A DNA stretch of 64,000 nucleotides from Undaria pinnatifida (lineage: Eukaryota; Sar; Phaeophyceae; Laminariales; Alariaceae), in NCBI GenBank assembly GCA_012845835.1, contig JABAKD010000002.1, positions 5,640,106-5,704,105 on the forward strand, in the 5' to 3' direction. Of this stretch, positions 11,301 to 26,300 are shown one piece after another. The position numbers and the translations under genes were made by a program. Each line of letters starts with the position of its first letter. Position 1 is the stretch's first letter. Below the pieces are notes generated by a model. That model made no database searches, was not told the DNA's origin, and worked only from the letters and a program-made list of their open reading frames with translations.

Positions 11301-14300
11301 ACGATATTTCGCGTCTATCGCAATGCATGTAATGCGTATGGGTGATTGTGTCCGGTGGGCAGAGAGTTCGTCGGGTGCGTTTAAACCGAAGCAATATGTA
11401 TGGCGCTCTGGAAGACGTCATTTTTCACCAGAAGCCTGTACCTATGGCGCTGCACGAACGTAAGAGTTGGATCAAAATGTATTTCAAGATATTGTCTTGC
11501 GGCGTAGGAACAAAATCGGTTGCATGGATAACCTGCATTGGCGTGCTAGTCCTCGCGCGCTAGGGGCGCTGCATCATTTCCTGGGCTCCCAACATGACAG
11601 GGTTCAATGTATCTCGAATCGGAAACATGAACTTAGAGGACATTCGTTCGGGCAACCCCGAACCAACACTTCTATGCCCTTGTCCGAAAAAAAATACGCT
11701 CGAAAAAATGTCCATGCTAGCCGATCGTTCCACAGTCGACAACCTCAACCGGTTAAAACCGGTAAAAAGCATTTGGCCCCCAAAAGGCGCCACCTCCTAC
11801 CGTACCGTGGGATGGCTCCGTATCTACCGTATACGTACCTGTGCTGGTCCTTCTTGTTGGGGACCATGATCCTCCGGCTTTCCCCGATGGCCTCGCGGTG
11901 GGGGGTGTCTCCATCGCCCGCAATCTCGTTGCTCGTGTCAACGATCATCACGGTCTGCGCGAAGCGAAGGGCGCGACGTGGTGGGGCGATCCCCAACCAA
12001 CCGCGGATGACGAGTGGGGTACCCAGGTGACACGTGCTACTACGATAGAGGTAGCGCTCTTGGAGATGGTTTTGTTTTTTGTTTCGGGATGACGGGGATT
12101 CTTAACCCCCTCCTTAAACTAAACTCGTCGGAAATACCTGATAGGTGATTCTTGTTGCAATGCTAACGTTTTTTATCGCTAGTTCATCAGTATATTCATC
12201 GAGTCTGTCCAAGTAAGGAGCATCAGAAACCAATCAGTGCGGTCTACCTTAGCATGTGCCGTTTAGTATTACCCGGGCAAAGATGCGATGGCTGATACCA
12301 CGCGCTCCGGCGATACCTCCACCTTGTTTGACTACCGTGCAATAAACTGTATCAAGGATTCTAAAACCATTGCACATTCCAAGATCGGTTGCAGTTAGTT
12401 GCTCCCCCGGCCAGACAAACCTCTCTCGCAAGCTTGACGCATTGTGCTCGCAAAAATGTCGTGTTGATGACTGGATGCACGATAACGCCCTCACAAATCA
12501 ATCGGGTATGTTTAACGAGCTATTCATGGTTGTTTTTGACGCGAGGGAAAACGCGAAAAAAATATATATATATATATATATCACAACATACATGTTCTTG
12601 TCAACAGAGGACTACCGAGCTATGACGTTGGGGTAGCAAGAGGCACCGTAATAAAGGAGATGCGGCCGTGAGCTGGTTTCAAAACATTCGATTGCGTGCT
12701 ATAGACAAATTTGTGGGGGCTACCGTAGAATGACTCTCATCGAAAATAAGCCCTTGCGACGTGCATGTGTGCTTGGATTCAGGACGACAGACACTGCCAT
12801 AGGAGTAGCACGTTTAGACCAGAATACGTCTGGGCAGGGCTCTCGTCACTCGACGAGCTACCCGGCAAAGAAAACAACCATACTAATTTGTTGGATGCCT
12901 AGCCAACGAGATTTGCCATCGGATTGTTCCTTCGAAAGTCATCGTTTCGGGAGTTACTATAGCGGTAGTCTTGCACAAATATTAGGCTGGACCCTTTTTC
13001 TGGACGGCTGGACTTCTTTACTCTACCGTCGTCCGATTTGCCATTTTTGTTGGTTTGCAATAATACTCGCTGCTATGCCTACGCCATGAGACGTTCAATC
13101 AAGACGCACCCTTGAAACGTTTGCGCTCGGGATCGGTTTCTTGCTGACGTGATGAGTTCCTCCTGTGAGAACCACCTCCGAGAGACAATATTCTAAACAA
13201 CTTCGGCCTGATTAAAGCTAGGATAGGAGGGGGTCACTTTTGATGCCTTCGTTTTGCACTTGATGAGGGTTCCACCCGCGCGAGTGACCCTCCTTTTCCC
13301 CTTTGCGATGGTAAGCCTTAGTGCCGTTTTTGACGCGTGCTACGATAGAGGGCCACCACTATTTGTTTCCTCCGAATTCCTCAATTTCGGAGCTTAAGAC
13401 CTCCCTCCCAAAAACCTGATTTGAAAAAATATATACCTGATACCGGATGGAAAACCCTATGGCCTCTGAGCTACACGACGAGAAGCATCCTGCATAAAAA
13501 AAAAATGGCCAATTTCTGACGAATTTTGGGTTGAGGAGCCCCGGTCATTCAGGAAACATTTCAGACGAAAAGTGATACTACCTCTATCGTGGCACGCGTG
13601 TTTTCATTATTTCGATAAGAATCCGCAATGGAAAAGTTGCCTCTACACTGCGACAAGCAAGTCGTGTCTGAGGTTTGCTCGCCTCCTGTAAGATACAGAG
13701 TCTCACTCGAGCGTGTGGCTCGAGTCCAGCAGCGAAAGAGGAAGTACCCCCCCGTAGCCCACCTGGCCTTGGAGCCCTTTCAAACCATGCCGCCCCCTCA
13801 GAACAACTAGGTGCACCGTTAGCCAAGAGTGCGTCGGCACTCACGAGGTCGCGCAGTAAAACGTACACACCTGTGTCGCGGAGATCTTGCGGCAGATGTC
13901 ACGAATCGCGGTTGTTTTGCCGGAGCCGGGCACCCCCAAGACCAGGATAGACGGCGCACGCTGCGGTTTACCTGCCGTAACCGTGTTTTGATTGGGAGCG
14001 AGGTTGGTGAACAATGAAGCTTCCCTCCGGAGGTTTTATATACCTGGTATGCATTTACTTGCTTTCGTACTTTCCCTGAGCGGCGTCGGCTGGTACATCC
14101 CTGGTCTGTCAGGAATTCCCCCTTGAAAACCGCCTCCTTCCATACTTGCGGAATGGCCTTTCTTTTATAATTTTTTCCGTTGCGCCCTTTTATTATTGTT
14201 GCACGAATTTTCGTCGTAACCAGATCACAGCGGAGTCGAGTTGAGCTCAGCTCGGCTCAACAGCGCGCCGCAGCGCTGGCTCAGCAGCGCAGCACCGTAC

Positions 14301-17300
14301 GGTGCCGTTGCGCTCCGTGCCCTGCAGTGTTGTGCCGTGGCGAGCTGGGTGTTTTACTGTACATTCTCGTTCGAACAACAAGCCAGGTATATATAAAAGA
14401 ACACCATACCGGGGACCGGTACCGCGGCATGTTTACATATAAACCTACAACTACGTCGATCGTTGGATCACACACAATACTGCACTCCCAGCTCTGTCCA
14501 GTCCAGCGCATTGCTCAGGAGCGCAGCGCGTTGCCGCGAGATGTCGTGGTGTGCTGCGCTATGCTTTCGAATATACCGTACAAAGTATCATGCGAAGTAC
14601 CGGGCACTGGGTACCGGTAAGTATGTATGTGTATACACGTATTTTGTAGTTCTTGGTATTTGATTGTCCTCTCTCGGTCCTCTTCAGCTATCATTTTTCG
14701 CAAATCACACCCGTACTGCCGACGAGAACGTAACACCGCCGACAAGAACAGAGGAATCAGCTCTGCATGAGTAGCTCTTGATATTATCAAAGCGCTAGTC
14801 GCACCTAATCGTGGGCATCCTATTTCTGCTCCCTTCGCATCTAGGTGTATTCGTCCGTGCGCGAGAGTAGCGGACGTCAGCCGCTCGCGGAGGAGAGCCC
14901 TTGTAGACTTTGATCGCGTGCTTTGTTATCTTATTGTTGCGAATGCACGAGCATGATCGACGTTAAATGTCGTGGCGTTGCACCTTCTCAGGGTCAGAGT
15001 GAGACATTTACTGAGAGTACACATGAAATAAAAAAATGAGAATGCAGGATACTAGAATGTTTGTGAATTTAGTTTGACAGGATGCATAATGAAGAGTGAC
15101 AACAGTGAGTTCGGAAAGAGAACAAGGGAAAAAATGAAATGGTCAGGGGTAGAGTTGCTCAGGGCTTTTCGAAGATTAGCCGCGAATAAATTACGTTGGT
15201 GGTAAAGGCAAGAGCGCCTTTGCCGGCTTTGTCCCACAAATCGTACCAGATAAAGTGCAAAATATACTTCACTTTGTAGAGGTTTTCAGGCTGTTTTTGT
15301 GTGGCTTTGTGTTTTTTTTTTCGTCAAATCGGGGAAGTGCGTCGACCCACCTTAACCGTAACCCCAACCCTAACACTGCCTAGGGGTCTGACCCGAGCGC
15401 GGCTTCGCCGCGCGTTTAGGAAAAACTGATTAAAAATGTTGCTGTGTTCCCAACGCAACGCAACGCAACGCAAATAGCTAAGCAAGCAACGCAACCTCGA
15501 GCTAGGTGACGGCAAGGAGGACGGCGACGGCACCTGGACATTGTGACATTGGGTTAGAGAGGCGGAGGAAGCAGGTCGCGGCGAAAGGTGGTGGAGCGCC
15601 GTGTGCCAGGAAGCTCGAAGCTTGTCGCATTTCAAGCGCAGAGGTCTTATATGTTTTGAGCTCTCTGTAGACTGTAGAGCACGGTGAAGAGCTCCCGGGC
15701 AAGTTTTTTTTTGCTCTTCGTATTTTCGAATTTAAAAATACTGGAATCAAGCCCCGACCATGTTTGACTTTGTTCTCCATTTTCTTTTTTCCGAAACTCT
15801 CAAACGTCGCACACAGCCCCTGTTCGCAGTCAGCTTAGGGACGGACTCGGGTCCAAATACCGACACCGACACGTGTTGGTATACCACGGTCGAACTGGCA
15901 GCACCTAGAGTAGGTGACCTGCGGGGTGCTGTTAGTATGATGCCGAGAGCGCGTTCTACACGTTTTCGTCGGTCGAAGTGTGAGCATAAGACCCAATAAC
16001 ACGGCGGGGGCAGGTAGGCTGCTGGGGTCTAACTCTTCAGCGACTGAGAGACGCTATACCATATACAGTGGCTCTGGCTACCTCATTTTTCAGTGTCGAT
16101 CTGTTTCACGATGTTAATCATTTGTCTGTTACTCTTCGCCAACAATCAATGCGTTTTCACGTCCATGAATGAGTTCGAGTTATATTTCCACTCGCGCTGG
16201 AATTATATAAGGGCGATACTCTCCGCGACCGAAGCCTTGGCAGCAAAACAAAACATAATCTCATATCTCGACATCAGAAGAGTTGTACGCTCGTGATGCT
16301 GTATTGATGATCGTTATTCCGCCGCTTCTCGACCTCCAAACCCCCTAAAGGGGTTAGAAAATGCCTCGGTACTTGAGTGAAAGAGATGTGTCCCTCATGC
16401 CTTACCAGATGGCTCCGACACGGGAAACAACAGGTCGTCGATAAGCCCGGCGCTCCCCTTGAAAAACCGTCCGATCCTGAGGGTCACCCCGATGATTTTC
16501 CTGTCCTGTTCAACATTTTCGATAAGAAAAACATTCAATCCGCGGTCAATGTGAGGTACACCGGAGGGGCCAACACAACAGACAATCCGTATCTCACAAG
16601 AACAGGCAATCAGGCACGGGATTTGGATATCTACTTCACACAAGTGAGCGCCTAACAGATACAGGAGCCAGAATCGTCACCATGCTTTCCTTGGGGGAAT
16701 ATCGAAGAGAAGGAGCATTCCGTCTCCCCAAATCCTGGGAATCAATCAATGACCAAGCGAAGTTTCTAGTATCCATTTTCCCATCTGCTTTTTTTTTCGT
16801 ATCCGCCGACCTAACTGATTTATCGCATCCGCCGAATGCGGAAATAAACTGCTGCTGGCTTTCAAATAATGCACGGTGTGCCAGGATGGGGACTACGACA
16901 CACATCATAGAGCGAGAGGCGTTTCGAGGCGAAAGTCCTTTCGAGCTGACGAGAAGTGGAAACGCTCCGCGCTTACGTGCTTCCTGCGCAAGACGCTGAC
17001 GCGGTGGAGCTGGTCGGGAAACCCGGCCCGGTTGTCGTCCCCGAATTTGCCGTCTTGCTCGAGCTTCCCTACAACTCTGTCGATGTCCTCCGGGGTGACC
17101 ACAATGTTCGGATCGCTGCACAGGAAGACATTCCCGCGTCCTGAGACGTGTAAAAAGATGGCACGCGTGTAGAAGGTTTCAACGCAATCACATACATACG
17201 CCATGTGCCAAGTATTTGCCGAAGAAAGTAAACGCCATTACCTGAGAAACATGTAGCGCCTTTGAAGAAGAATGTTTCGAGGTTCACAGCTGACTATCGA

Positions 17301-20300
17301 CCGGGGGGGGTTCAGGCAGGTCGAGATAGGGAGAATGCGGAAACATTCCTCTTGGAGTGAAAACACCCGGTCGTTCGTTTTGTAGGTTCGCGCGTAAGGA
17401 CTCGTACGAAAGTGACGCAGATGCTTCCTGAACTTGGCCGTCGCGGACTCTTCACTTGTCGAAATGCTGTTCCACATATATATATATATATCTTCCATTA
17501 TTTGATTGGGAGGGTTCCAAGCCTACGATTGGGAGAGGTGGAATGAGGTGTGATCACGGACACCTCCCATTAGTAATCCAAGCAGCCCGACCCAAGGTCT
17601 TTCTGGTGCAGGCTGGTGATACGATAATATAGAACTTTTTGTTAAAGTGGTTTTAGAATTGACAGGGCTTAGTACTCAACACCAAATCGTCAACACTTGT
17701 GTATATATTTATTTTATATATGTATATCATATTTTTACGTGATTTTCGTGATAGATGCCTCTAGGTAGGCCATTGGATTGTTCATCCGGTGGCAGCAATT
17801 ATCGTTTTCCCCGAAGAGTCACCCCACGGCCGGGGATGCAGTTATTTTTGCCAAAAAAAAGTATACCCTCTAACCCATCCCACGGTAGGGTTGCAGCATG
17901 ATCAGATCAGTCCCTGAGCTCCTCACATGAGGAACTCAATATCGCACCCGAAAAATGACTTCGAAGGCGTTCGGTCGCACAACCCGACCACGCTTCTATG
18001 CCTCAGTCCAAAAGTATAATGTACTCGTGAAATTACTTCATTGACCGGCAGTTTCTCACATGAGGATGTTTTCACGCAATCTTACAACTGCAACCCCTAC
18101 CGTGAGATGACTCAGCTGTCCGATTGAGCTCCTCAAGTAAGTGAGGAACGAGCGGGGTTACTCAAAAGTCAAGTAATTTGTCGAGTACGTATATGTTCAG
18201 GACCGAGACACCGAAGCTTGGTATGGGCGTGGTGGGGAACGAATGCCTTCGAAGACGCGTGCTACGACAGAGGTTTACCTTTTTTTGGCGAAAATGTTTT
18301 CATAATGACGGAGCTCCCTAATCCAAAATCGCCGGATAAAAAACAAATACCTGGTATATATATATAAACTATATTATCAAAAATGAAAATACACTCCAGC
18401 TGTGAGATCGAAGAATTTGTCGAAACTCATATTTGCAAGCTGTGTGTAATACTCCGAACGCACGTATTACGAGTTGTGTGTCCTTATCAAGGATATAGCT
18501 CGTTGACTCCCCTTGCAACTACAGTGCAGTTATCAGGGTCAATAGGGTAATGTTAGGCAGTCTTTGCGCGGAAACTATAAAACCCGTTTCTGAGGGGGAC
18601 AAAATCTGACAGCTGTGGAGGAAAATGTATCATTTTATCAAGTGAATCCTGTAAGTCGATTAACCGGTGAGGGGCGGGGCGGAGTTTTGAAGGACGTGGG
18701 GGCCTGGTTTTGATCAAAAGCGAGCGGGGTTGGAGGGGGGGGGGGGTGAGGGTATTGGGACGGACGGGCGGGCAATTCGTGCGTGTAAGCTATAAATCCT
18801 TTCAAGGGGATAAATCTGACGGTTTTGGGAATAAAAAAATAACTTAAAAAAAAAAGCACCAGTGTATGATGGGTTGGGGCGGGGGTGGGGCGGGTGGGGA
18901 AGCTCAATCTGTGCGTGGAAACTATACACTATTTTGAGGGGATAAATGTGACGTTTTTGGAAAATATGCATCAGTTTATCATGTACATCCTGGGGTAAGT
19001 CGTACAATCAGTGAGTAGAGAGAGGGCGGAGTGTTCGAGGGGGTGGGGTTGGGATGGGTTGGGGGCGGTTGGGGAGGTGGGGGGTGGGGGGGGGGGGGGA
19101 CGGAGGGTTTAGGTGAGGGGTTTGTTAAACGTGTGGTGCTGGGTCTAGGCAATGGTGCGGGTGGTGGGGACGAAGGCGGCGTTCGGGGTGGGGGGGGGGG
19201 AGGGGAAGCAGTGGCATGGATGGCTCTAGCAAGATAAAGAGGTGATATCAAGTGCGTGAAGTGTTCATTAATCTGGCGGATTTCGATATTAGGTGGGGCG
19301 TTTGAGCAAGGAAAAGCGAGAAGGGGGGGGGAGGGGGGGGGGGGGGTTTGAGGAGGTTTAGGTCACAAATAATATTCAAATACACTCCGGCTGTGAGATC
19401 AAAGATATGTAGGGGCTTGTTATACGCGTGGTGCTAGGTCTAGGCGATCGTGCGGGTGGTTGGAAAAGAGGGGGCGTTGGAGGGGAGTTTTTTTGGGGGG
19501 GTGGGGGGAAAGAATGAAAACTACGTCATAGATGGTCAGAAAGATAATGACGTGATATCAACTGCGTATAGGTGTTTATTACTCTGGCCGATTTCGATTG
19601 TGAGTGGGGCGTTTGGACAAACTAGGCGGAAGGGGGGGGGGGGGGGGGGGGGGGTCGGGGGACGAGTAGGGGGGGGAAAGGGGTGGGTTTTTTTATAAAC
19701 AAGAGGGATCAGGGGAGGGGGAGGGGAGGGGGGGGGGGGCGGGGGGCGGGACATTTCAATATGTGCGCGGAAACTTTCAATCGTTAAAGGGGACAAACCT
19801 GACGGTTGTAGCAATAAGACATCCCTTATTGAAAAAAATGAAAAAACACTCCAGCTGTGAGATCGAATATTTTGTCTAAACTCATCTTTCCAAGCTGTGT
19901 GTGATACTCCGATCGCGCATATTACGGGTTGTGTGTCCTCATTAAGGATATAGGTCGGCGACTCCCCTTACAACTACAGTGTAGCTATCAGGGTCAGCAG
20001 GGTGATGTTAGTCAGTCTGTGCGCGGAAACTATAAAGCCCGTTTCTGAGAGGGACAAAATATGACAGCTGTGGAGGGAAATGTATCCGTTTATCAAGTGA
20101 ATCCTGTAAGTCGAATAACCGGTGAGGGGAGGGCGGAGTTTTGAAGGACGTGGGGGCCTGGTTTTGATCAAAAGCGAGCGGGGTTGGAGGTGGGGGGACT
20201 GGCGGGGGGTGGGCGGACGGGCGGGCAATTCGTGCGTGGAATCCATAAATCCTTGAAGGGGATAAATATGACGGTTTTTCGAAAAAAATGAAAAAATTAT

Positions 20301-23300
20301 AAATGCACCAGTTTATCATAGGGGTGGGGGGGTTGGAGCGGGGGTGGGGCGGGTGGGGAAGCTCAATCTGTACGTGGAAACTATACATTATTTTGACGGG
20401 ATAAATGTGACGGTTTTAAAAATAATGCATCAGTTTATCATGTATACCCTGGGGTAAGTCGTACAATCAGTGAGTAGAGAGAGGGCGGAGTGTTCAAGGG
20501 GGTGGGGTTGGGATGGGTTGGGGGCGGTTGGGGAGGTGGGGGGCGGGGGGGGGGGGGGGGGGGGGAGGGGCGGGCTTCAGGTCGGCATAGATGTAGGTGA
20601 TGGTGCGGGTTGTGGGGAAGAAGGGGGCGTTCGAGGCGGGGGGGGGGGGGGGAATCAGCGGCATGGATGGCTCTAGAACGATAAAGAGGTGATATCTAGT
20701 GCGTGAAGTGTTTATTAATCTGGCGGATTTCGATATCAGGTGGGGCGTTTGAGCAAGGGAGAGCGAGAACGAGGGGGCGGGGGGGGGAGGGGGGGGGGGG
20801 GATTTTTGAGGAGGTTTAGGTCACAACCAATATTCAAATACACTCCGGCTGTGAGATCAAAGATATGTAGGGGCTTGTTATACACGTGGTGCTGGGTCTA
20901 GGCGATCGTGCGGGTGGTGGGACAGGAGGGGGCGTTGGAGGGGGGGGTTGAGGGGGGTGGGGGGAAAAAATGAAAACTATGTCATGGATGGTCAGAAAGA
21001 TAATGACGTGATATCAACTGCGTAAAGGTATTTGTTACTCTGGTAGATTTCGATTGTGAGTGGGGCGTTTGGACAAACTTGGCGAAAAAAAAAAAGGGGG
21101 GGGGGGGGGGGGGGAGGGATCGGGGAAGGGGGGGGGGGGGGAAGGAGGGGGGGGGGGTTAAACAAGAGGGATTGGGGGAGGGGGAGGGGGGGGGGGGGCG
21201 AGACATTTCAATATGTGCGCGGAAACTATAATCCTTGAAGGGGACAAACCTGACGATTGTAGCAAGAAGACATCCCTTTATATCATCTGCCTGCTAATGT
21301 TTAATATTCTAGAAGGTTTGATGTTAGATATGCAGTATGCAACCTAGTGTTCAAGTGTAGTAAATAACGTGTTAAATCTTCATAATTTGTTGTTGTACAT
21401 GGATCGAAAGCTAGAGTATTTTATAGAGTATTTGTAGTTATTACCATTATTTTCTGACATCGCTAACTAAAAGAAAGAGATACGTATTGCCCAATACAAC
21501 AGGCGAGGTGATGTGGTCATGCACTGCTGTTTGTCACCATCATCATATAGGTACCATTATTTTCCGACATCGCTATTTATACGAGAGAGATACGTATTGC
21601 CAAATACAGCATGCGAGGTGATGTGGCCATGCACTGTCTCCGCCATCGAGAACTAGAGGGAGATGTGCGAATCGTCAATGTTTCTAAGGAACGCTTGATA
21701 TACACGCGCTCAATTACGTTACCTCGTTCTATTTCTGGTTGAATATTTTTTTATGAAAATATTTATCGGAAGCTTCTTAACCCCGAAATTTGTCGGAATC
21801 TCGCCGGGTTTTGTTTTGTTTTTGCAGTATTTCTTTTTTCCGTTGTATAAGACGCGTGCTACAATAGAGGTGTACGTTACTTTTTCTCTGCTGGAGGTTC
21901 CTCAATTTGGAAGCTTAACCCCTTTGGAGCCCCAAAACCCCTCCCTATACTAACTTCAAGTAAGTTTGTCCCCAAAAAACGTTTCCAGTAGTAAAGGCGT
22001 TGAGGCATACCTCTCCCCTGACGCTGATTTTGTGGAGAAACATTACACTGGCTGCTACCGGATAAAAAAAAAAAAACATGGCCTCCGGGTACACGACGAG
22101 AACTTTGCGAAAAAGTATAAGCATATTTTCGACCATTTTGGGTTCAGAAGCGCCTTCATCTCAGAAACCGTTTCAGACGAAACGTGCCACTACCTCCGCC
22201 ATCGCAGCACGCGTCTATTTCCAGGCAAGCCATTGGATCGCTCACCACAGACAGGTGCAGCACTTTTTTGCTTGCCCTTCCAAAAACCAGCTGTTGTTGT
22301 TGTGGGGAGATGTATGGAGATGCTCAAGTGAGAAGGGCTTCCTTAGAAACAACGAGGTGCCCATCGTGCTACGAAAATAATAGAGGTTGCACATTTGCCT
22401 CTGTAATGGTTTCTAAGTGTCGGGGCTGCCTTAACCCAAAATCGTCTGAAATCGGTCATTTTTTTTTTTGCGTGGTTGTCGTCGTGTACTCAAGCCCATG
22501 AGGATTTTTTTCATCCCCGGGGTAGCAGTTTTGTTGTTTTTTTTCTACTACGTGAGAATCTGGATTTTTTTTGCGGGGCGGGGGGGGGGGGTCTTAAGCT
22601 CTCAAGTTGAGGAAAACCTTCGAACAGAAAAAAGGGGTGCCCCTCTATCGTAGCACGTGTGTGCCGTACCTGCCGTACCATGTGTTTTTCAGACCACCTT
22701 TCTAAACGACAAGCTACGCATGCAGGTGCCGTACGAAAAAAAACAAAACCACCCATTATAGTGGAGAAAATATATATATATTCATATATATTGACGTAAG
22801 AATAGGACCCCTCCCATTAAGAAAACACTCACCCACATTGTATATCACCAGCATCAACAACGCAGTTTCAAAGATGAGTATTGACCCGAAATTCGTCGAA
22901 CTCACGCGGCTGACGTCCTTACTATATTTTTCAGAAAATGTCTTTTTTTTTTCCGACGACAGGAGGTCGACTTATCGGTCGGACTGTGACAAGCCAGGCT
23001 ACGGTTGGAGAGCGTTATGTTGTTTTTGTGGCCTTTAACTGCGGTGGCTCGGGGTCAACCCCTCCGTCCCTTTTGCGGTGTTCTCTTGATGATATTGATG
23101 ATACGTACTGATTTTGTTGATGCTCTTCTTGGTGTTTTGCATTGACGAAACCAATCCGCAATATATTTTCATAAAATATATGGAGAACGTAATCCACGCC
23201 GTGAGAAAAAATATCGCCTATTAATAGTGTAGTTTTGTCCCGTGAGGTACTGAGTCACTCGCGTGCGAGTGGCTCAAAGCCCAGGGTAGCAAAATAGGAG

Positions 23301-26300
23301 ATAGTCCCCACACCGTAGCCTTAGACCTGTACAATTCTGGGGGGCGTGTCGATGTCTAGACAAAAAGGTAAAGCGCGTTTTCGTTTTAAACCGTGAGCGT
23401 GCACCCGTGACCACAGAGCATGCCATTCATCCCGTGTACAACGCCTCTTCACATCGAAGCCCGGCGTTGAAAAGAGCGCTGCCCCGAGCTAGTCCTGGGC
23501 GAAAGTGCGCGGGGTACCCCCGTTTTCCCAGCCATGCTTATGCCTCTATCGCTGTTAGCTCGGTGAGCCTCACTCACAGCCGAACTTAAAACAATACGTT
23601 GTCGGCGCGGCGAACCATTGAATTCCGTGGCGGCGCGGGGAGAAACGACAACCCGCAATTCGCAGAAGATCAAAACGTGCACATGAGTAGGGTAGCCTGT
23701 TCGCGCGAGTTACGCCGAGTCAACGGAAACAGGGCCCGAAAGACTGCCCCACACCGTACCGCAACCTTGCCCACAAGAAAGTAGTCCGCTTTTCTTCGTG
23801 TACGGGCAAAGGCCGTACTCGTTGTTTTCCCCTTTTTAAAGGTCGGAAAGAGACAAAGCTGACCTTGCAGGAGAGCTTTGGGACGCCTCCCTTCGTCCAG
23901 CACGACGTCTTGAAGGTCTTGCAGATTCTTCGTTTCCCTGTGTCCAAGTACGCCACGGTTTAGTGCATATTGTCGTTAACCCTACCGCATTTCAGGGCGA
24001 AAGAGTCATCCAACGGTACGCGTTGCAGGTTTTGGTCCAGAACGGTTGCGGACGTTTCCGGCCGTTTGAGGTCGTGAAGTAGGTTAGCCTGATAATTTTA
24101 GCAGTAAAAGAAAATGTGTTGGTATTTAGCGCGTATGAATGTGTTCGTCAGGTTGACCGATTGAGTGCCTTCGAAGTCATTCTTCGGGCGAGATACTGAG
24201 CTCCTCATGCTAGGGGCTCAGAAACGTTCCGCTGGACCCCCTACCATGGTATGCCTCGATATCTATACCAAACCTATACCAGGGTACACCGTTTAAAAAA
24301 GCATCGGTCATTGGAACCAGCTCGGATTTCTGGGGTGGGGAGTGCGACCGAAGCCCAGCGTGTGGATGTGTGAGACACGCCGGCCGCACATGCCTGTTGT
24401 ACTATCTTGTGTACTGCATGTTTCACGCTCTTCCTAGTATAGACTAGATCCACAACTAGATCGCTTGAGTGACGTGTGTTTTAGTTGGGTAATTTGTGTA
24501 CGTGTGTCCCGATCGGGGTACTGACGCTTGAGATCGTTCCGTCCAGTTGGGTGGAATACTCTCAGCGACGTGTCGTTCTCACCTCTAGAGCGCCGTCATG
24601 TGCTCGGGTGTGGTGCATGCGTTTATATGATACATCCGTGCTTTGGAGTTGTGCCGCGCACTACAGGAACAGAGCACAGGGTGGCAAGGAATGTTTTGTT
24701 TGGCCGCGCGTACTGCATTTTGGCGTTGGCTGTTGGTTATGTGGATGTACATGGAGGTAACAAACAACGCACCTTGTTGACAGATGTTCCTCCAGGAAAA
24801 CCTCCGGTATGAGCTGTAGTACCTCCCGAGGGGAGTTGGCGTCTTTCACTGCCGGCGTGGCGTCCTCAACCGGCTGCGTCCGCTCCAATACCGGCCTGTG
24901 AACGAGGTGAGGCCAGATTATGTTGACGCTTGTCTACTGTAGCCATCACACAGGGCTACTGTGGGAGGGATACCCGAATATTCACTGGGCCGCTCAAAAA
25001 CAAACTTTCAGATCCGTTTAAGGCGGCGCATATCGCTCGAGCGGCTCTGAGTTGCTGAGAATACAACAGTCGCCAAAGGTTACTCCCTCACCGTAGCAAG
25101 TTACTGTTGAAGACACAATACATAAACCACGCGTTGGTAACAGTGTTGGACCCCGGGTTAAGGGGCAAACAATTCGACAAGTGCGGGCGTATCACGCGCC
25201 AAGACGGGTGAGCGGGTGGGACGCCCCCGTTTGGTCAGCTTTGTAGCAGAGGGTGTGAAGCACAGCAAAGGGCAAATTTCTCGGAGCAAAATTGATTTTT
25301 GAGAACGTCAAGGTTAACGAAGCACGCGGACTCGCTCACATTCTGTGGTGGCGCCTGCTACAACAGTACAACTACTGTAGCCAACCCTGCTACGTTGTTC
25401 CTTGCCCTGCAAGGTCGATGGCTCGACAAACTACTCTATACCTCACCTCACAATCTGACGTTTGAACAAACCGAAAATGCACCTCACTCAAAACACTGAT
25501 TTCAAAAAAAAGAAAACTGAAAGTGCACTTTTTTTCGAACAAACTGAAAGTGCACTTCAGACGCATGTTACGATAGAGGTGCGCAACACCATTTTTTTCC
25601 CGCGTTTCCTCAATTTAGGAGCTTAAGACACGCCCTTCTTAACCCAAAAACTGATTCTAGGGAAGCATGAAACTGCTATTACCGGATTAAAAATCCTATG
25701 ATACGTGGCCTGAGAATACAATGAGAATCGCGCAAGAAAATTATGATCTGTTCCCGACCATTTTGGGCTTAGATGCCCCGGCATTCATAACCCATTTCTT
25801 CAGACAAAAAATAGTTATACCTCAATATGTCTATCGCAGCACGGTAGGGGGGTTGTGTTGTTGTTGGGGCCTTTTTGGCAGCGCGAGTGACTCCCCCATT
25901 CCTTGCGGTCGTAGGCTTTGTTGCTGGTTTTTGTGTCTAGATGTGAGCCCCCGGATAGGATGTTTAGCTGCACGCTGCGCCAAACAAGCCGCCTAACCTG
26001 TTTTTGGTCTGTGAGGGGTGTACAGAGTCACTCGAGCGACTGGTAAACACCCGATAGTGATCAAACAGGGTAACCCTTCCAAACGTAGCCTTGATCCATT
26101 CCATAAACAAATCCATGGGCTAGGTGTACAGCACATTGACGTTGCGAAACAGGAACCACATTTTGCCCATTTCGACGGTAAAGAAACTCGTTTGTGCAGT
26201 ACCCACGCGCTATCGTGAAGGGTGTAGGGTCAAGTTTGGGGTCCGAGGTCGCTCGCGCGAGTGACGCCCCCCGCCCCTGTCCTGTTGTGTGTTTTTTTCT

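Larger units (their letters stand above)
10734..11838 (-). other. Gene A intron 12
   Basis: 1,105 bp, GT-AG, holding an M1 copy (11019-11252) and a GC5 fragment (11640-11715). Confidence 0.75.
11955..13870 (-). other. Gene A intron 11
   Basis: 1,916 bp, GT-AG, carrying two M1 copies (12030-12259, 13333-13599), one M3 copy (12466-12735) and an M2 fragment (13216-13320). The 12030 copy begins 75 nt upstream of the exon 12 acceptor. Confidence 0.75.
17141..23863 (-). other. Gene A intron 8
   Basis: 6,723 bp, GT-AG, flanked by two secure ATPase exons. It is filled by a GC5 copy, a truncated M1, the large G-tract repeat (18376-21720), two further M1 copies and an M2 copy. Confidence 0.8.

Noticed and set aside
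19031-19237. Gly-rich and Pro-rich frames in the G-tract regions (also 20470-20676, 35158-35424, 41069-41455)
   Set aside because: They are direct products of G runs in the GR repeat on each strand, not proteins.
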